Below are positions 1 through 5,491 of a stretch of 5,964 nt of DNA, piece by piece. Source of the DNA: an uncultured Eubacteriales bacterium (GTDB taxonomy: Bacteria > Bacillota > Clostridia > Oscillospirales > CAG-272); the NCBI GenBank assembly GCA_900321265.1, contig ONVJ01000131.1:1-5964 (forward strand). The letters are read 5' to 3'. Each line of letters starts with the position of its first letter. Position 1 is the first letter of the stretch. A program made the translations under genes and the position numbers. Below the pieces are notes generated by a model. It did no database searches. It had not been told where the DNA came from and worked only from the letters and a program-made list of their open reading frames with translations.

Positions 1-329
1 GGATGCAGCAGAGCGGCGTTCCCTCTGGTCAGCCTGACCATCGTGTCGTAGATGGCTGCGTCGCCGTGGGGGTTGAGCTTCATCGTCTGGCCGACGACGT
101 TGGCGCTCTTTGTGCGCTGACCGGTCAGCAGTCCCATCTTGAACATCGTATAGAGGAGCTTGCGGTGTGAGGGCTTGAAACCGTCTATCTCGGGTATCGC
201 CCGGGATACTATCACGCTCATGGCGTATGGCATGTAGTTCTGCTCGACGGTCTCGGTTATGAGCTGTTCGACCGCGGGGGCAGGCGGCTCCTTGATATTG
301 ATATCTTCTGTCTTTTTCTTCCTTGCCAT
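1..329 (-). CDS. Type IIA topoisomerase subunit A (ParC/GyrA-like), 5' part only
   Basis: This is the N-terminal 109 codons of the DNA-breaking subunit of a type IIA topoisomerase; the rest lies beyond the left edge. After a charged, proline-containing tail (residues 1-20) the breakage-reunion domain begins with NYMPYAMSVIVSRAIPEIDG at 31-50, then FKPSHRKLLYTM at 51-62 and NPHGDAAIYDTMVRLTR at 86-102. These match the helix-turn-helix and quinolone-resistance region of GyrA/ParC. The active-site tyrosine falls downstream and is not seen. The wording (GFKPSHRKLL, NPHGDAAIYD) is that of the ParC-like paralogue of Clostridia rather than classical GyrA (HPHGDSAVYD), so I leave the symbol blank. 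The ATG at 329 is the only plausible in-frame start: no ATG, GTG or TTG occurs in frame just upstream. The nearest SD-like run, AAAGGA, is about 15 bases away, which is long. It lies 94 bases after the Sua5 gene and may belong to the same transcript. Confidence 0.9.
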   Translation of the reverse strand, partial: MARKKKTEDINIKEPPAPAVEQLITETVEQNYMPYAMSVIVSRAIPEIDGFKPSHRKLLYTMFKMGLLTGQRTKSANVVGQTMKLNPHGDAAIYDTMVRLTRGNAALLH

Positions 330-388
330 ATTGGTCCGACCGGTTCCTTTCGGAGTTCTGATCTTTGAATTGTCGTTTGGCTTTTTTC

Positions 389-414
389 GCTTGTTCGCGA
401 AAACAGGCTTTTTT
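389..414 (+). terminator. Rho-independent terminator reading on the plus strand, between two minus-strand genes
   Basis: Plus-strand bases 389-395 (GCTTGTT) pair with 402-408 (AACAGGC), giving seven pairs including one G-U, around a six-base loop CGCGAA. Six T follow at once (409-414). The form is that of a textbook intrinsic terminator, but only on the plus strand: read on the minus strand, the wobble becomes an A-C mismatch and the stem is followed by A-rich sequence. Both neighbouring genes are on the minus strand, so it would stop antisense transcription. A second GGCTTTTTT at 379-387 duplicates the terminator's own GGCTTTTTT (406-414). Confidence 0.6.
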
Positions 415-423
415 ATTATCGCG

Positions 424-1494
424 TCATTTTCTTGTATTCTTGTCCGGCGCGCTGTCCGCGTCCTCGATTCGGTATGCGGCGGCTCTGATGAGCCTGTTGT
501 AAAGCGCGAGTCCCAGTCCTGAAGCGGGCGGAAGGTTTGCGTAGATCGATCCGCAGGGGAGGGAATCGGCAGCGCGGAGCGCGTAAAAGAGGCGGTGAGC
601 CTGGGTTTCAAGATCTGTCTCTCCGCCGGCGGGGATCGCGTTCTCCCTCCTCAGATGCGGCAGCTGTTCGTCGTAGCAGATCACCGCCGCGTTTTCGGTC
701 TCCTGCGCCTTGCGGAAAAATCTTATCCTCGCCTCACGGGATCCGCTGACCAGGGTCAGAGGCTTGGAGGGGGAGTAGTGTCTGTACTTCATGCCCGGCG
801 ACAGAGGGCGCTCGCCCTCCGCGAGCTTTCCGGTGACCGCGTCGGATATCTCAAGGACGCATCCGGCTTTTTTCATTATCTCGTCGGGAGTGACCGCACC
901 GGGGCGAAGGAGAAGAAGCGAATCCCGGCCGGTGATCCTGACTATCGTCGATTCGAGCCCGCAGTCGCTTTCTCCGCCGTCGACTATGACGTCGGCCCGG
1001 CCGTTGAAGTCGCGGAGCGCGTATCCGGCGTTTGTGGCGGATGGCCTGCCTGAAATGTTTGCGGACGGAGCGGCGATCGGGAGTCCGGAAAGCCTTATCA
1101 GCGCGTTTGCTACCGGATGCGACGGGACTCTTACCGCAACGCTGTCAAGTCCTCCGGTCACGGTCGTGGGTATACTGTCTTTTTTGGGCATGATTACCGT
1201 CAGAGGACCGGGCATGAAAGCCCCGGCAAGACGGTAGAAGAGCGGGGAGGTATATGCGTATTGCTCGGCGTCGGAAGGATCCGCAAGATGAACGATAAGC
1301 GGATTGTCGGAGGGCCTTCCCTTTGCGGAATAGATCTTCGCGGCGCATTCCGGGCGGGTGGCGTCGGCTCCGATCCCGTATACAGTTTCTGTCGGGAAGA
1401 TCACGAGTCCGCCGCTCTTTATGACGTCCGCGGCCGGTACAAGCTCGCTTTCTTTAAAGTCCGACGGATCTATATATAAAACACGGGTGATCAT
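424..1494 (-). CDS. sua5: L-threonylcarbamoyladenylate synthase, Sua5 type
   Basis: The enzyme makes threonylcarbamoyl-AMP from threonine, bicarbonate and ATP in the cytoplasm. This is the first step of the universal t6A modification at position 37 of tRNAs reading ANN codons. The protein has 356 residues, the long two-domain Sua5 form rather than the short TsaC form. The YrdC/TsaC domain spans about 15-205, with PTETVYG (34-40), the substrate-binding KGRPSDNPL (58-66), APSANISGRPS (142-152), LESTIV (180-185) and LRPGAV (196-201). The interdomain linker SPGMKYRHYSP (232-242) normally reaches into the active site. The C-terminal Sua5 domain ends in GLGLALYNRLIRAA (326-339). All the signature motifs are present, so it should be active. 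It starts 11 bases after prfA stops, with no strong SD site, which suggests translational coupling. The stop is TGA. The name ywlC/tsaC2 is also used for this family. Confidence 0.95.
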   Translation of the reverse strand: MITRVLYIDPSDFKESELVPAADVIKSGGLVIFPTETVYGIGADATRPECAAKIYSAKGRPSDNPLIVHLADPSDAEQYAYTSPLFYRLAGAFMPGPLTVIMPKKDSIPTTVTGGLDSVAVRVPSHPVANALIRLSGLPIAAPSANISGRPSATNAGYALRDFNGRADVIVDGGESDCGLESTIVRITGRDSLLLLRPGAVTPDEIMKKAGCVLEISDAVTGKLAEGERPLSPGMKYRHYSPSKPLTLVSGSREARIRFFRKAQETENAAVICYDEQLPHLRRENAIPAGGETDLETQAHRLFYALRAADSLPCGSIYANLPPASGLGLALYNRLIRAAAYRIEDADSAPDKNTRK

Positions 1495-1505
1495 ATTTCA
1501 GTATT

Positions 1506-2573
1506 TCAGCCGCCCTTCAGCCGCTCCGCGGTCTCCTTCGCCGCGAGTGCGTCGATGAGTTCAGACATTTCACCGTTCATAAAACTGTCAAGGGCGATGT
1601 GGACAGATCTGTCGTCGATCCTCGAGTCGCGCACGAGATTGTCCTTGTAGCGGTAGACTCTTATCCGTTCGCTCCTGTCGCCGGTCCCTACCATGCTCCG
1701 CCTGGCGGAGGCGATGCTCTCGGTCTGCTCTCTCACCTTTCTGTCGTAGAGGATCGATCGGAGAGTCTTCATGGCCTTGTCGCGGTTCTGGAACTGCGAG
1801 CGCTCCTCCTGGCATTCCACGACGGTACCGGTGGGTACATGAGTCAGTCTGACTGCGGAATCTGTCTTGTTGATATGCTGTCCGCCGGCTCCGCTCGAGC
1901 GGCAGGTCTCAAATATGATATCGGCGGGATTTATCTCGACATCGATCTCCTCAGCCTCGGGCATGACCGCCACAGTCACCGTCGAGGTCTGAATCCGTCC
2001 CTGCGACTCGGTGACGGGGACGCGCTTTACCTCATGGACTCCCGATTCATATTTGAATCTTGAATAGGCGCCCTCGCCTTCGACTATGAAGACGAGCTTT
2101 CGGAATCCGCCCAGATCTGTCCTGTTCTCATCCACCATTGAGACGGAAAAACCCATCGAAGCACAGTACATCGAGTACATCCTGAAGAGATCGGCGGCGA
2201 ATATGCAGGCCTCCTCGCCTCCGGCGCCGGCCCTGATCTCAATGACGGTGCCCCTTCCGTCGTCGGGGTCGCGCGGTATGAGCAGTACCCTGATCTTTGC
2301 AAGCGACGCCTCGGCGGCCGCTTCGGATTTCCTGAGTTCGTCCTGAGCAAGCTCGCAGAGATCCGGGTCGCCGGACGAGAGCAGCTGTTTTGCATCGTCT
2401 GCGTTCTTCCGGCAGCTTAGATAGTTCCGGTATTCTGCTATTACGGGTGAGAGCTCCTTGTATTCTCTTGACAGTTTCGTGAAAAGCTCTCTGTCCTTCA
2501 TGACTTCGGGATCCGCGAGCCGTTCTTCAAGCCTTGAGGCCTTCTGTTCCGCCTCTTTAAGTCTTGAGAGCAT
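1506..2573 (-). CDS. prfA: Peptide chain release factor 1 (RF1), with an altered stop-codon pocket
   Basis: RF1 reads UAA and UAG in the ribosomal A site and triggers peptide release. At 355 residues it has normal RF1 length. A charged coiled-coil-like domain 1 occupies about 1-95. The domain 2 loop EIRAGAGGEEACIFAADLF (112-130) holds the Gly/Glu residues that contact the first U. The tripeptide PVT at 186-188 marks RF1 rather than RF2 (SPF). GAGGQ (228-232) is the catalytic release motif, and its Gln is the usual PrmC methylation target. Two residues are odd: Lys183 replaces the usual Gln (HRVQRVP becomes HEVKRVP), and Gln195 replaces the usual His (GRIHTS becomes GRIQTS). The normally strict YNFPQGRVTDHRI of the C-terminal domain reads YRYKDNLVRDSRI (307-319). 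It starts 5 bases after the upstream TGA with no clear SD site, so it is probably coupled. Its own stop is TGA. RF1 is near certain; altered specificity is inference. Confidence 0.95.
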   Translation of the reverse strand: MLSRLKEAEQKASRLEERLADPEVMKDRELFTKLSREYKELSPVIAEYRNYLSCRKNADDAKQLLSSGDPDLCELAQDELRKSEAAAEASLAKIRVLLIPRDPDDGRGTVIEIRAGAGGEEACIFAADLFRMYSMYCASMGFSVSMVDENRTDLGGFRKLVFIVEGEGAYSRFKYESGVHEVKRVPVTESQGRIQTSTVTVAVMPEAEEIDVEINPADIIFETCRSSGAGGQHINKTDSAVRLTHVPTGTVVECQEERSQFQNRDKAMKTLRSILYDRKVREQTESIASARRSMVGTGDRSERIRVYRYKDNLVRDSRIDDRSVHIALDSFMNGEMSELIDALAAKETAERLKGG

Positions 2574-2578
2574 CTTGA

Positions 2579-3955
2579 TCAGTATCTGTTGAAGGCGGAG
2601 AAGGCTCTGTGGGCCTCGTAAAGGTCGACCTTTGATATCACCTCGCAGGGAGCGTGCATCGACAGTACAGGAACGCCGAGATCGACGGTCTCGATATTAT
2701 GCTTAGAGATGAACTTGGCGACCGTCCCGCCTCCTCCGTAATCGACACGACCGAGCTCGCCCGCCTGCCATACGACGGAATCTTCTGCCATGATCTTTCT
2801 GAGCCTTCCGATGTATTCGGCCGAGGCGTCGTTCGTCCCGGATTTTCCGCGCGAGCCGGTATATTTGGTAAGCACGACGCCTGAAGAGAGGATCGCGGTG
2901 TTGCGCTTCTCAAAGGCTTCGGCAAAGTTCGGGTCGAAGGCCGCAGATACGTCTGCGGACAGGCAGAGGGACGCCGATCTGACCGCCGCCGGACTGCAGC
3001 CCGCGGCTTTAGAGATCTCGTCGATTATGTCAAGCATGAGCTCGCACTGCATGCCGGTGTTGCCGTCGCTTCCGACCTCCTCCTTGTCGGCGAGGATGCA
3101 GATGAGGGTGTGCGGGCCGCCCGCAGATTCAAAGAGGGCGGTGAGCGCGGGATAGGCGCAGACTCTGTCGTCATGGCCGTATGAGGCGATCATCGAGCGG
3201 TCGAGACCGCAGTCTCTCGCCCTTCCGGCGGGAACGGCGGACAGCTCGGCTGAGAGGAAGTCCTCCTCGCTGATCCCGTATTTTTCATTGAGTATACGCA
3301 GGATGTTGAGCTTTACTCCGTCGTTCTCTCCGGCGGGTCTCGATCCGGTAAGAAGGTTGAGCTTTTCGGCGGGTACCGCGTCTCCGAGCGGCTTTGCGTT
3401 GTCCTTGGCCCCGAGGTGGGGAAGGAGATCGGTAATGTAGAATACCGGATCGTCTTCGGCTTCGCCGATCACGACGTCGACCTTTTCACCGTCAGCCCTG
3501 ACCACTCTTCCGTGAAGGGCGAGAGGAAGCGCCAGCCACTGGTATTTCCTTATCCCGCCGTAGTAGTGTGTCTTCAGATAGCAAAGTCCGCTTTCCTCAT
3601 ACAGAGGGACCTGCTTTAGATCGAGCCTCGGCGAGTCGATGTGCGCCGCAGAGATCCTTATGCCTTCGGCGGGGGATTCGGTGCCGACAGAGAAGAGAAA
3701 GAGATTCTTTCCTCTGTTGTTGAGGTAGTATTTACCGCCTTTGACGATCGGGTCTCCCAGCTTCCATTCGGTAAAGCCTTCCGCTTCGGCGAGTTTTACG
3801 GCGCTGATGACCGCCTCGCGCTCTGTCTTTGAGGAATCGAGGAAGCGTGTGTATCCTTCAGCATAGGCGTATGCGGCGTCTATCGCTTCCGGGTCCTTTG
3901 ACTCGTATACCGTTTTCTTGTTGTATTCCAGTTTTTTCATTTCTTCAGAAGTCAT
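2579..3955 (-). CDS. M18-family metallo-aminopeptidase
   Basis: This is a cytoplasmic two-metal (zinc) exopeptidase of peptidase family M18, the group containing aspartyl aminopeptidase and yeast aminopeptidase I. It removes N-terminal residues from peptides; the preferred residue cannot be read from sequence. The 458 residues are normal for the family. Expected metal and catalytic residues are present: His105 in AAHIDSPRLDLK (103-114), Asp262 in YGHDDRVCAYPAL, Glu292/Glu293 in DKEEVGSDGNTGMQ (290-303), Asp335 in SADVSAAFDPNF (333-344), and His434 near the C-terminus in MHAPCEVISKVDL. One deviation is Ala339 in SADVSAAFDP, where many members have His (SxDxxHA). The family dodecameric architecture is known, not visible here. 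The start is well supported: GAGG lies 7 bases before the ATG. It begins 37 bases after the SLT-like gene, and prfA follows after 5 bases. The stop is TGA. Confidence 0.93.
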   Translation of the reverse strand: MTSEEMKKLEYNKKTVYESKDPEAIDAAYAYAEGYTRFLDSSKTEREAVISAVKLAEAEGFTEWKLGDPIVKGGKYYLNNRGKNLFLFSVGTESPAEGIRISAAHIDSPRLDLKQVPLYEESGLCYLKTHYYGGIRKYQWLALPLALHGRVVRADGEKVDVVIGEAEDDPVFYITDLLPHLGAKDNAKPLGDAVPAEKLNLLTGSRPAGENDGVKLNILRILNEKYGISEEDFLSAELSAVPAGRARDCGLDRSMIASYGHDDRVCAYPALTALFESAGGPHTLICILADKEEVGSDGNTGMQCELMLDIIDEISKAAGCSPAAVRSASLCLSADVSAAFDPNFAEAFEKRNTAILSSGVVLTKYTGSRGKSGTNDASAEYIGRLRKIMAEDSVVWQAGELGRVDYGGGGTVAKFISKHNIETVDLGVPVLSMHAPCEVISKVDLYEAHRAFSAFNRY

Positions 3956-3992
3956 TTCGCAGCCTCTTTATTCTAAATTGTTTTTTTATACT

Positions 3993-4565
3993 TTATTCGA
4001 AGAGTTCTTCGTCGTAGAGCGAGCGGTATATCTTTATTGCCTTGTTTACCGATTCGATGAAACCGGCAGCGTCCTCGGGGACCTCTCCGAGCGACCTTTC
4101 GCCGCCCTGTCCCGTCTTCATCCAGGAATCGGTCTTATCCTCGCCTGCGAAGATCGCGCACCATACTGCGTCCCACTCACCGTATTTTTCATATAACGAC
4201 GAGATGAGCCTGCAGCCGAGTTTTATGCTGCACTCGGGCTCGTAGAGAAGTCCCGGGTCGGGTGCGTCGTCAGGGTCCGAAAGCCTGTAGTAATCCTCGA
4301 CCGTCAGCTGAAAGAGACCGGTTTTTCCGTCATTGTTAAGAGACGCGTCGAAGCCGGAGACGACCTTGATGACCGCGTAGACCGAATAGTCCGGGATCCT
4401 GCAGTCGAGCGAATACTCTTCAACATATTCAGAATATTTTCTCGGATATTCTCTGAGCCTGTATTCCCTGAGAAAATGCCTTGCCAGCAGTCCTCCGCAG
4501 ATCGACAGAAGAAAGATGGCGAGGACGGCGATCGTATTTGCGGTGCCTCTTTTAGTTGCAGCCAT
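3993..4565 (-). CDS. Membrane-anchored SLT-fold (lytic transglycosylase-like) protein lacking the catalytic Glu
   Basis: I annotate 190 residues from the ATG at 4565. AAAGG lies 8 bases upstream of it, whereas a GTG at 4574, overlapping the coaE stop, would have no room for an SD site and would add only three residues. One hydrophobic segment at about 10-28 (TIAVLAIFLLSICGGLLA) follows a basic N-terminus, so the protein is anchored with its C-terminal domain outside. From YPRKYSEYVEEYS onward it follows SLT family 1: VYAVIKVVSGF (62-72), GLFQLT (83-88), YEPECSIKLGCRLISSLYEKYGEWD and WCAIFAG (135-141). In active enzymes the first reads VIKTESGF; here the catalytic Glu is Val69 (codon GTC, 4359-4361), and AYNAGPG has become AIFAGED. 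A peptidoglycan-binding, non-cutting role is therefore likelier than glycan cleavage. The position after coaE is typical of SLT genes in Clostridia. The stop is TAA. Confidence 0.85.
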   Translation of the reverse strand: MAATKRGTANTIAVLAIFLLSICGGLLARHFLREYRLREYPRKYSEYVEEYSLDCRIPDYSVYAVIKVVSGFDASLNNDGKTGLFQLTVEDYYRLSDPDDAPDPGLLYEPECSIKLGCRLISSLYEKYGEWDAVWCAIFAGEDKTDSWMKTGQGGERSLGEVPEDAAGFIESVNKAIKIYRSLYDEELFE

Positions 4566-4570
4566 TCGGG

Positions 4571-5239
4571 TCACCTTTGTTTTCTCTCTTGTCTTGACTG
4601 GACTGTCAATGCCGCGGCCTTTTCCGCCTCGGCCCTCAGTTCATCCGCGCTTCCGCGGTTGACGACTGTAACGTCAGCACGTTCGGAGAACCATGAGTCG
4701 GGCATTGCCGCCGACAGTCTTGCCTCAGCCGCCTCTGGTGCCAGCGAGTCGCGTGCGATTATCCGCTCACTTCTCAGTTCTCTCGGGGCGATCACGGCGA
4801 CCGTCAGATCGCAATGCTTTTCCATTCCCGCCTGAAATAGAAGAGGGGCGTCGATGACGAATCCGGTGCGATTGCTGCCGGGGTGGGACAGACGTCTTTT
4901 GGTCGAGGATATCACGTATTTGTGCGTGATCTCGTTTAGCAGCTTCAGTTTATCTCCCCCGTCTTCCGAAAAGACGATCTTTGCCATGGCGCGCCTGTCG
5001 AGCGATCCGTCGGGAAGAAGAACCGAGGGACCGAAGTTCTTCTCAAGGGCGAGCTCGCGCGTGCAGGCCGTCGGCCGGTCGGTAAGACCGCGGTAGATCA
5101 GGTCTGCGTCAAGGACTCTCCAGCCCAGCTCTGCCAGAAATGAGCAGAAAAGCGATTTTCCCGCGCCGCTGGGACCTGTGACGCCTATGACGGGAAGCCT
5201 TACCACGGTGATATTCTTTTTTTCGTTAGCGCTTTTCAT
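4571..5239 (-). CDS. coaE: Dephospho-CoA kinase
   Basis: CoaE phosphorylates the ribose 3'-OH of dephospho-CoA with ATP, the last step of coenzyme A synthesis, in the cytoplasm. The 222 residues fit the family (about 200) plus an N-terminal extension of some 15 residues. The Walker A loop GVTGPSGAGKS is at 19-29, followed by LDADLIYR (43-50, DAD being typical of CoaE), LNEITHKYV (101-109), VIDAPLLFQAGMEKHCD (128-144) and a lid-like RSERIIARD (156-164). CoaE usually reads GGIGSGKS in the P-loop and PLLFE in the later motif; GPSGAGKS and Gln136 are variants I would expect to be tolerated. ATG 5239 is the first possible start because an in-frame TGA lies four codons upstream, but the nearest SD-like GGGAG is 13 bases away, so the start is less certain than the function. 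It is the first gene of the operon and ends 5 bases before the SLT-like gene. Confidence 0.94.
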   Translation of the reverse strand: MKSANEKKNITVVRLPVIGVTGPSGAGKSLFCSFLAELGWRVLDADLIYRGLTDRPTACTRELALEKNFGPSVLLPDGSLDRRAMAKIVFSEDGGDKLKLLNEITHKYVISSTKRRLSHPGSNRTGFVIDAPLLFQAGMEKHCDLTVAVIAPRELRSERIIARDSLAPEAAEARLSAAMPDSWFSERADVTVVNRGSADELRAEAEKAAALTVQSRQERKQR

Positions 5240-5287
5240 ATCCGTAGGTCAGCTCCCGAATTGGCGGTGATACACTTTATTGCAATA

Positions 5288-5305
5288 GGCTTTAGATATA
5301 AAGCC
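5288..5305 (-). promoter_or_regulatory. Perfect stem-loop at the predicted 5' end of the coaE transcript
   Basis: GGCTTTA (5288-5294) and TAAAGCC (5299-5305) form a perfect 7-base inverted repeat around the loop GATA. One mismatch further out, three more bases pair (AAT/ATT), making arms of 11. It falls immediately after the predicted start site (about 5306), so the operon mRNA would begin with a hairpin. No T-run follows on either strand, so it is not a terminator. It could stabilise the mRNA 5' end or act as a DNA operator; the sequence does not decide between these. Confidence 0.5.
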
Positions 5306-5312
5306 AATTTAT

Positions 5313-5341
5313 ATTATATCACTTATTTTGAATAAGTTCAA
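5313..5341 (-). promoter_or_regulatory. Sigma-A promoter of the coaE operon
   Basis: Read on the minus strand, the -35 is TTGAAC (5341-5336) and the -10 is a perfect TATAAT (5318-5313), with exactly 17 bases between them. Transcription should start near 5306, giving a coaE leader of about 67 nt. The flanks are strongly AT-rich. This is the only good minus-strand promoter I see in the window; the genes downstream are packed closely enough to be read from it. Confidence 0.8.
5321..5337. promoter_or_regulatory. Candidate operator inside the coaE promoter spacer
   Basis: ACTTATT (5321-5327) and AATAAGT (5331-5337) are perfect 7-base inverted arms separated by 3 bases. The element fills the spacer between the -10 and -35 hexamers, where a bound dimeric repressor would block RNA polymerase. 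I do not recognise the regulator. AT-rich DNA yields palindromes easily, so the evidence is the perfection of the repeat plus its position. Confidence 0.45.
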
Positions 5342-5368
5342 GCGAAAAATTGTCATTTCAAAGGATTG

Positions 5369-5386
5369 TTAATAAAATTTTATTAA
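5369..5386. repeat. 18-base perfect AT-only palindrome between the divergent promoters
   Basis: TTAATAAAATTTTATTAA is self-complementary over all 18 bases with no central spacer. It lies 27 bases from the coaE -35 and 57 bases from the dehydrogenase -35, so it could be a shared operator or a bent, UP-like or nucleoid-protein site. It resembles a clostridial Rex site at one half only (TTGTTAA, 5366-5372). Confidence 0.5.
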
Positions 5387-5443
5387 TATTTTCGATTTCA
5401 TAACCCGTTTTCAGCTTGCTTTCATTATTTCTTCCGTTTTATC

Positions 5444-5458
5444 TTGACAAACTGTCAA
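5444..5458. promoter_or_regulatory. Candidate operator covering the -35 of the dehydrogenase promoter
   Basis: TTGACA (5444-5449) and TGTCAA (5453-5458) form a perfect 6-3-6 inverted repeat, with the left arm being the -35 hexamer itself. A dimeric regulator bound here would compete directly with sigma. The regulator cannot be named from the sequence. The 6-3-6 layout parallels the 7-3-7 repeat in the coaE promoter, but the arm sequences differ. Confidence 0.45.
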
Positions 5459-5472
5459 TACTCTCATATAAT
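5444..5472 (+). promoter_or_regulatory. Perfect-consensus sigma-A promoter for the alcohol dehydrogenase gene
   Basis: TTGACA (5444-5449) and TATAAT (5467-5472) are both exact consensus hexamers with the ideal 17-base spacer. Transcription should start around 5478-5480, leaving a leader of about 240 nt before the ATG at 5722. Such a strong promoter is usually held in check by a repressor or by the leader; both kinds of element can be proposed here. Confidence 0.88.
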
Positions 5473-5491
5473 TAAGAACCGGAAATGATCC

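Noticed and set aside
595..1237. Plus-strand open frames of 120-152 codons opposite sua5
   Set aside because: They lie antisense to a gene with full family motifs, have no SD sites, and their arginine- and serine-rich content is typical of antisense frames in GC-rich DNA.
1599..2063. 154-codon plus-strand frame opposite prfA
   Set aside because: It is a shadow of the prfA codons, with no recognisable protein features or start signals.
3990..4012. Hairpin CGAAGA-GT-TCTTCG at the end of the SLT-like gene as a terminator
   Set aside because: On the minus strand it is followed by A-rich sequence, not T; on the plus strand no T-run follows. It encodes the last residues of the protein.
3968..4013. 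Internal minus-strand promoter before the aminopeptidase (TATAAA)
   Set aside because: No acceptable -35 lies 16-18 bases upstream; the AT-rich gap alone is not enough.
4566..4574. GTG at 4574 as the start of the SLT-like gene
   Set aside because: The only SD-like run (AAAGG) overlaps this GTG; it is correctly spaced for the ATG at 4565 instead.
5366..5386. Rex (NADH-sensing) operator near the alcohol dehydrogenase promoter
   Set aside because: Only one half-site (TTGTTAA) fits; the expected TTAACAA four bases further on is absent (ATTTTAT), and the real palindrome has a different centre.
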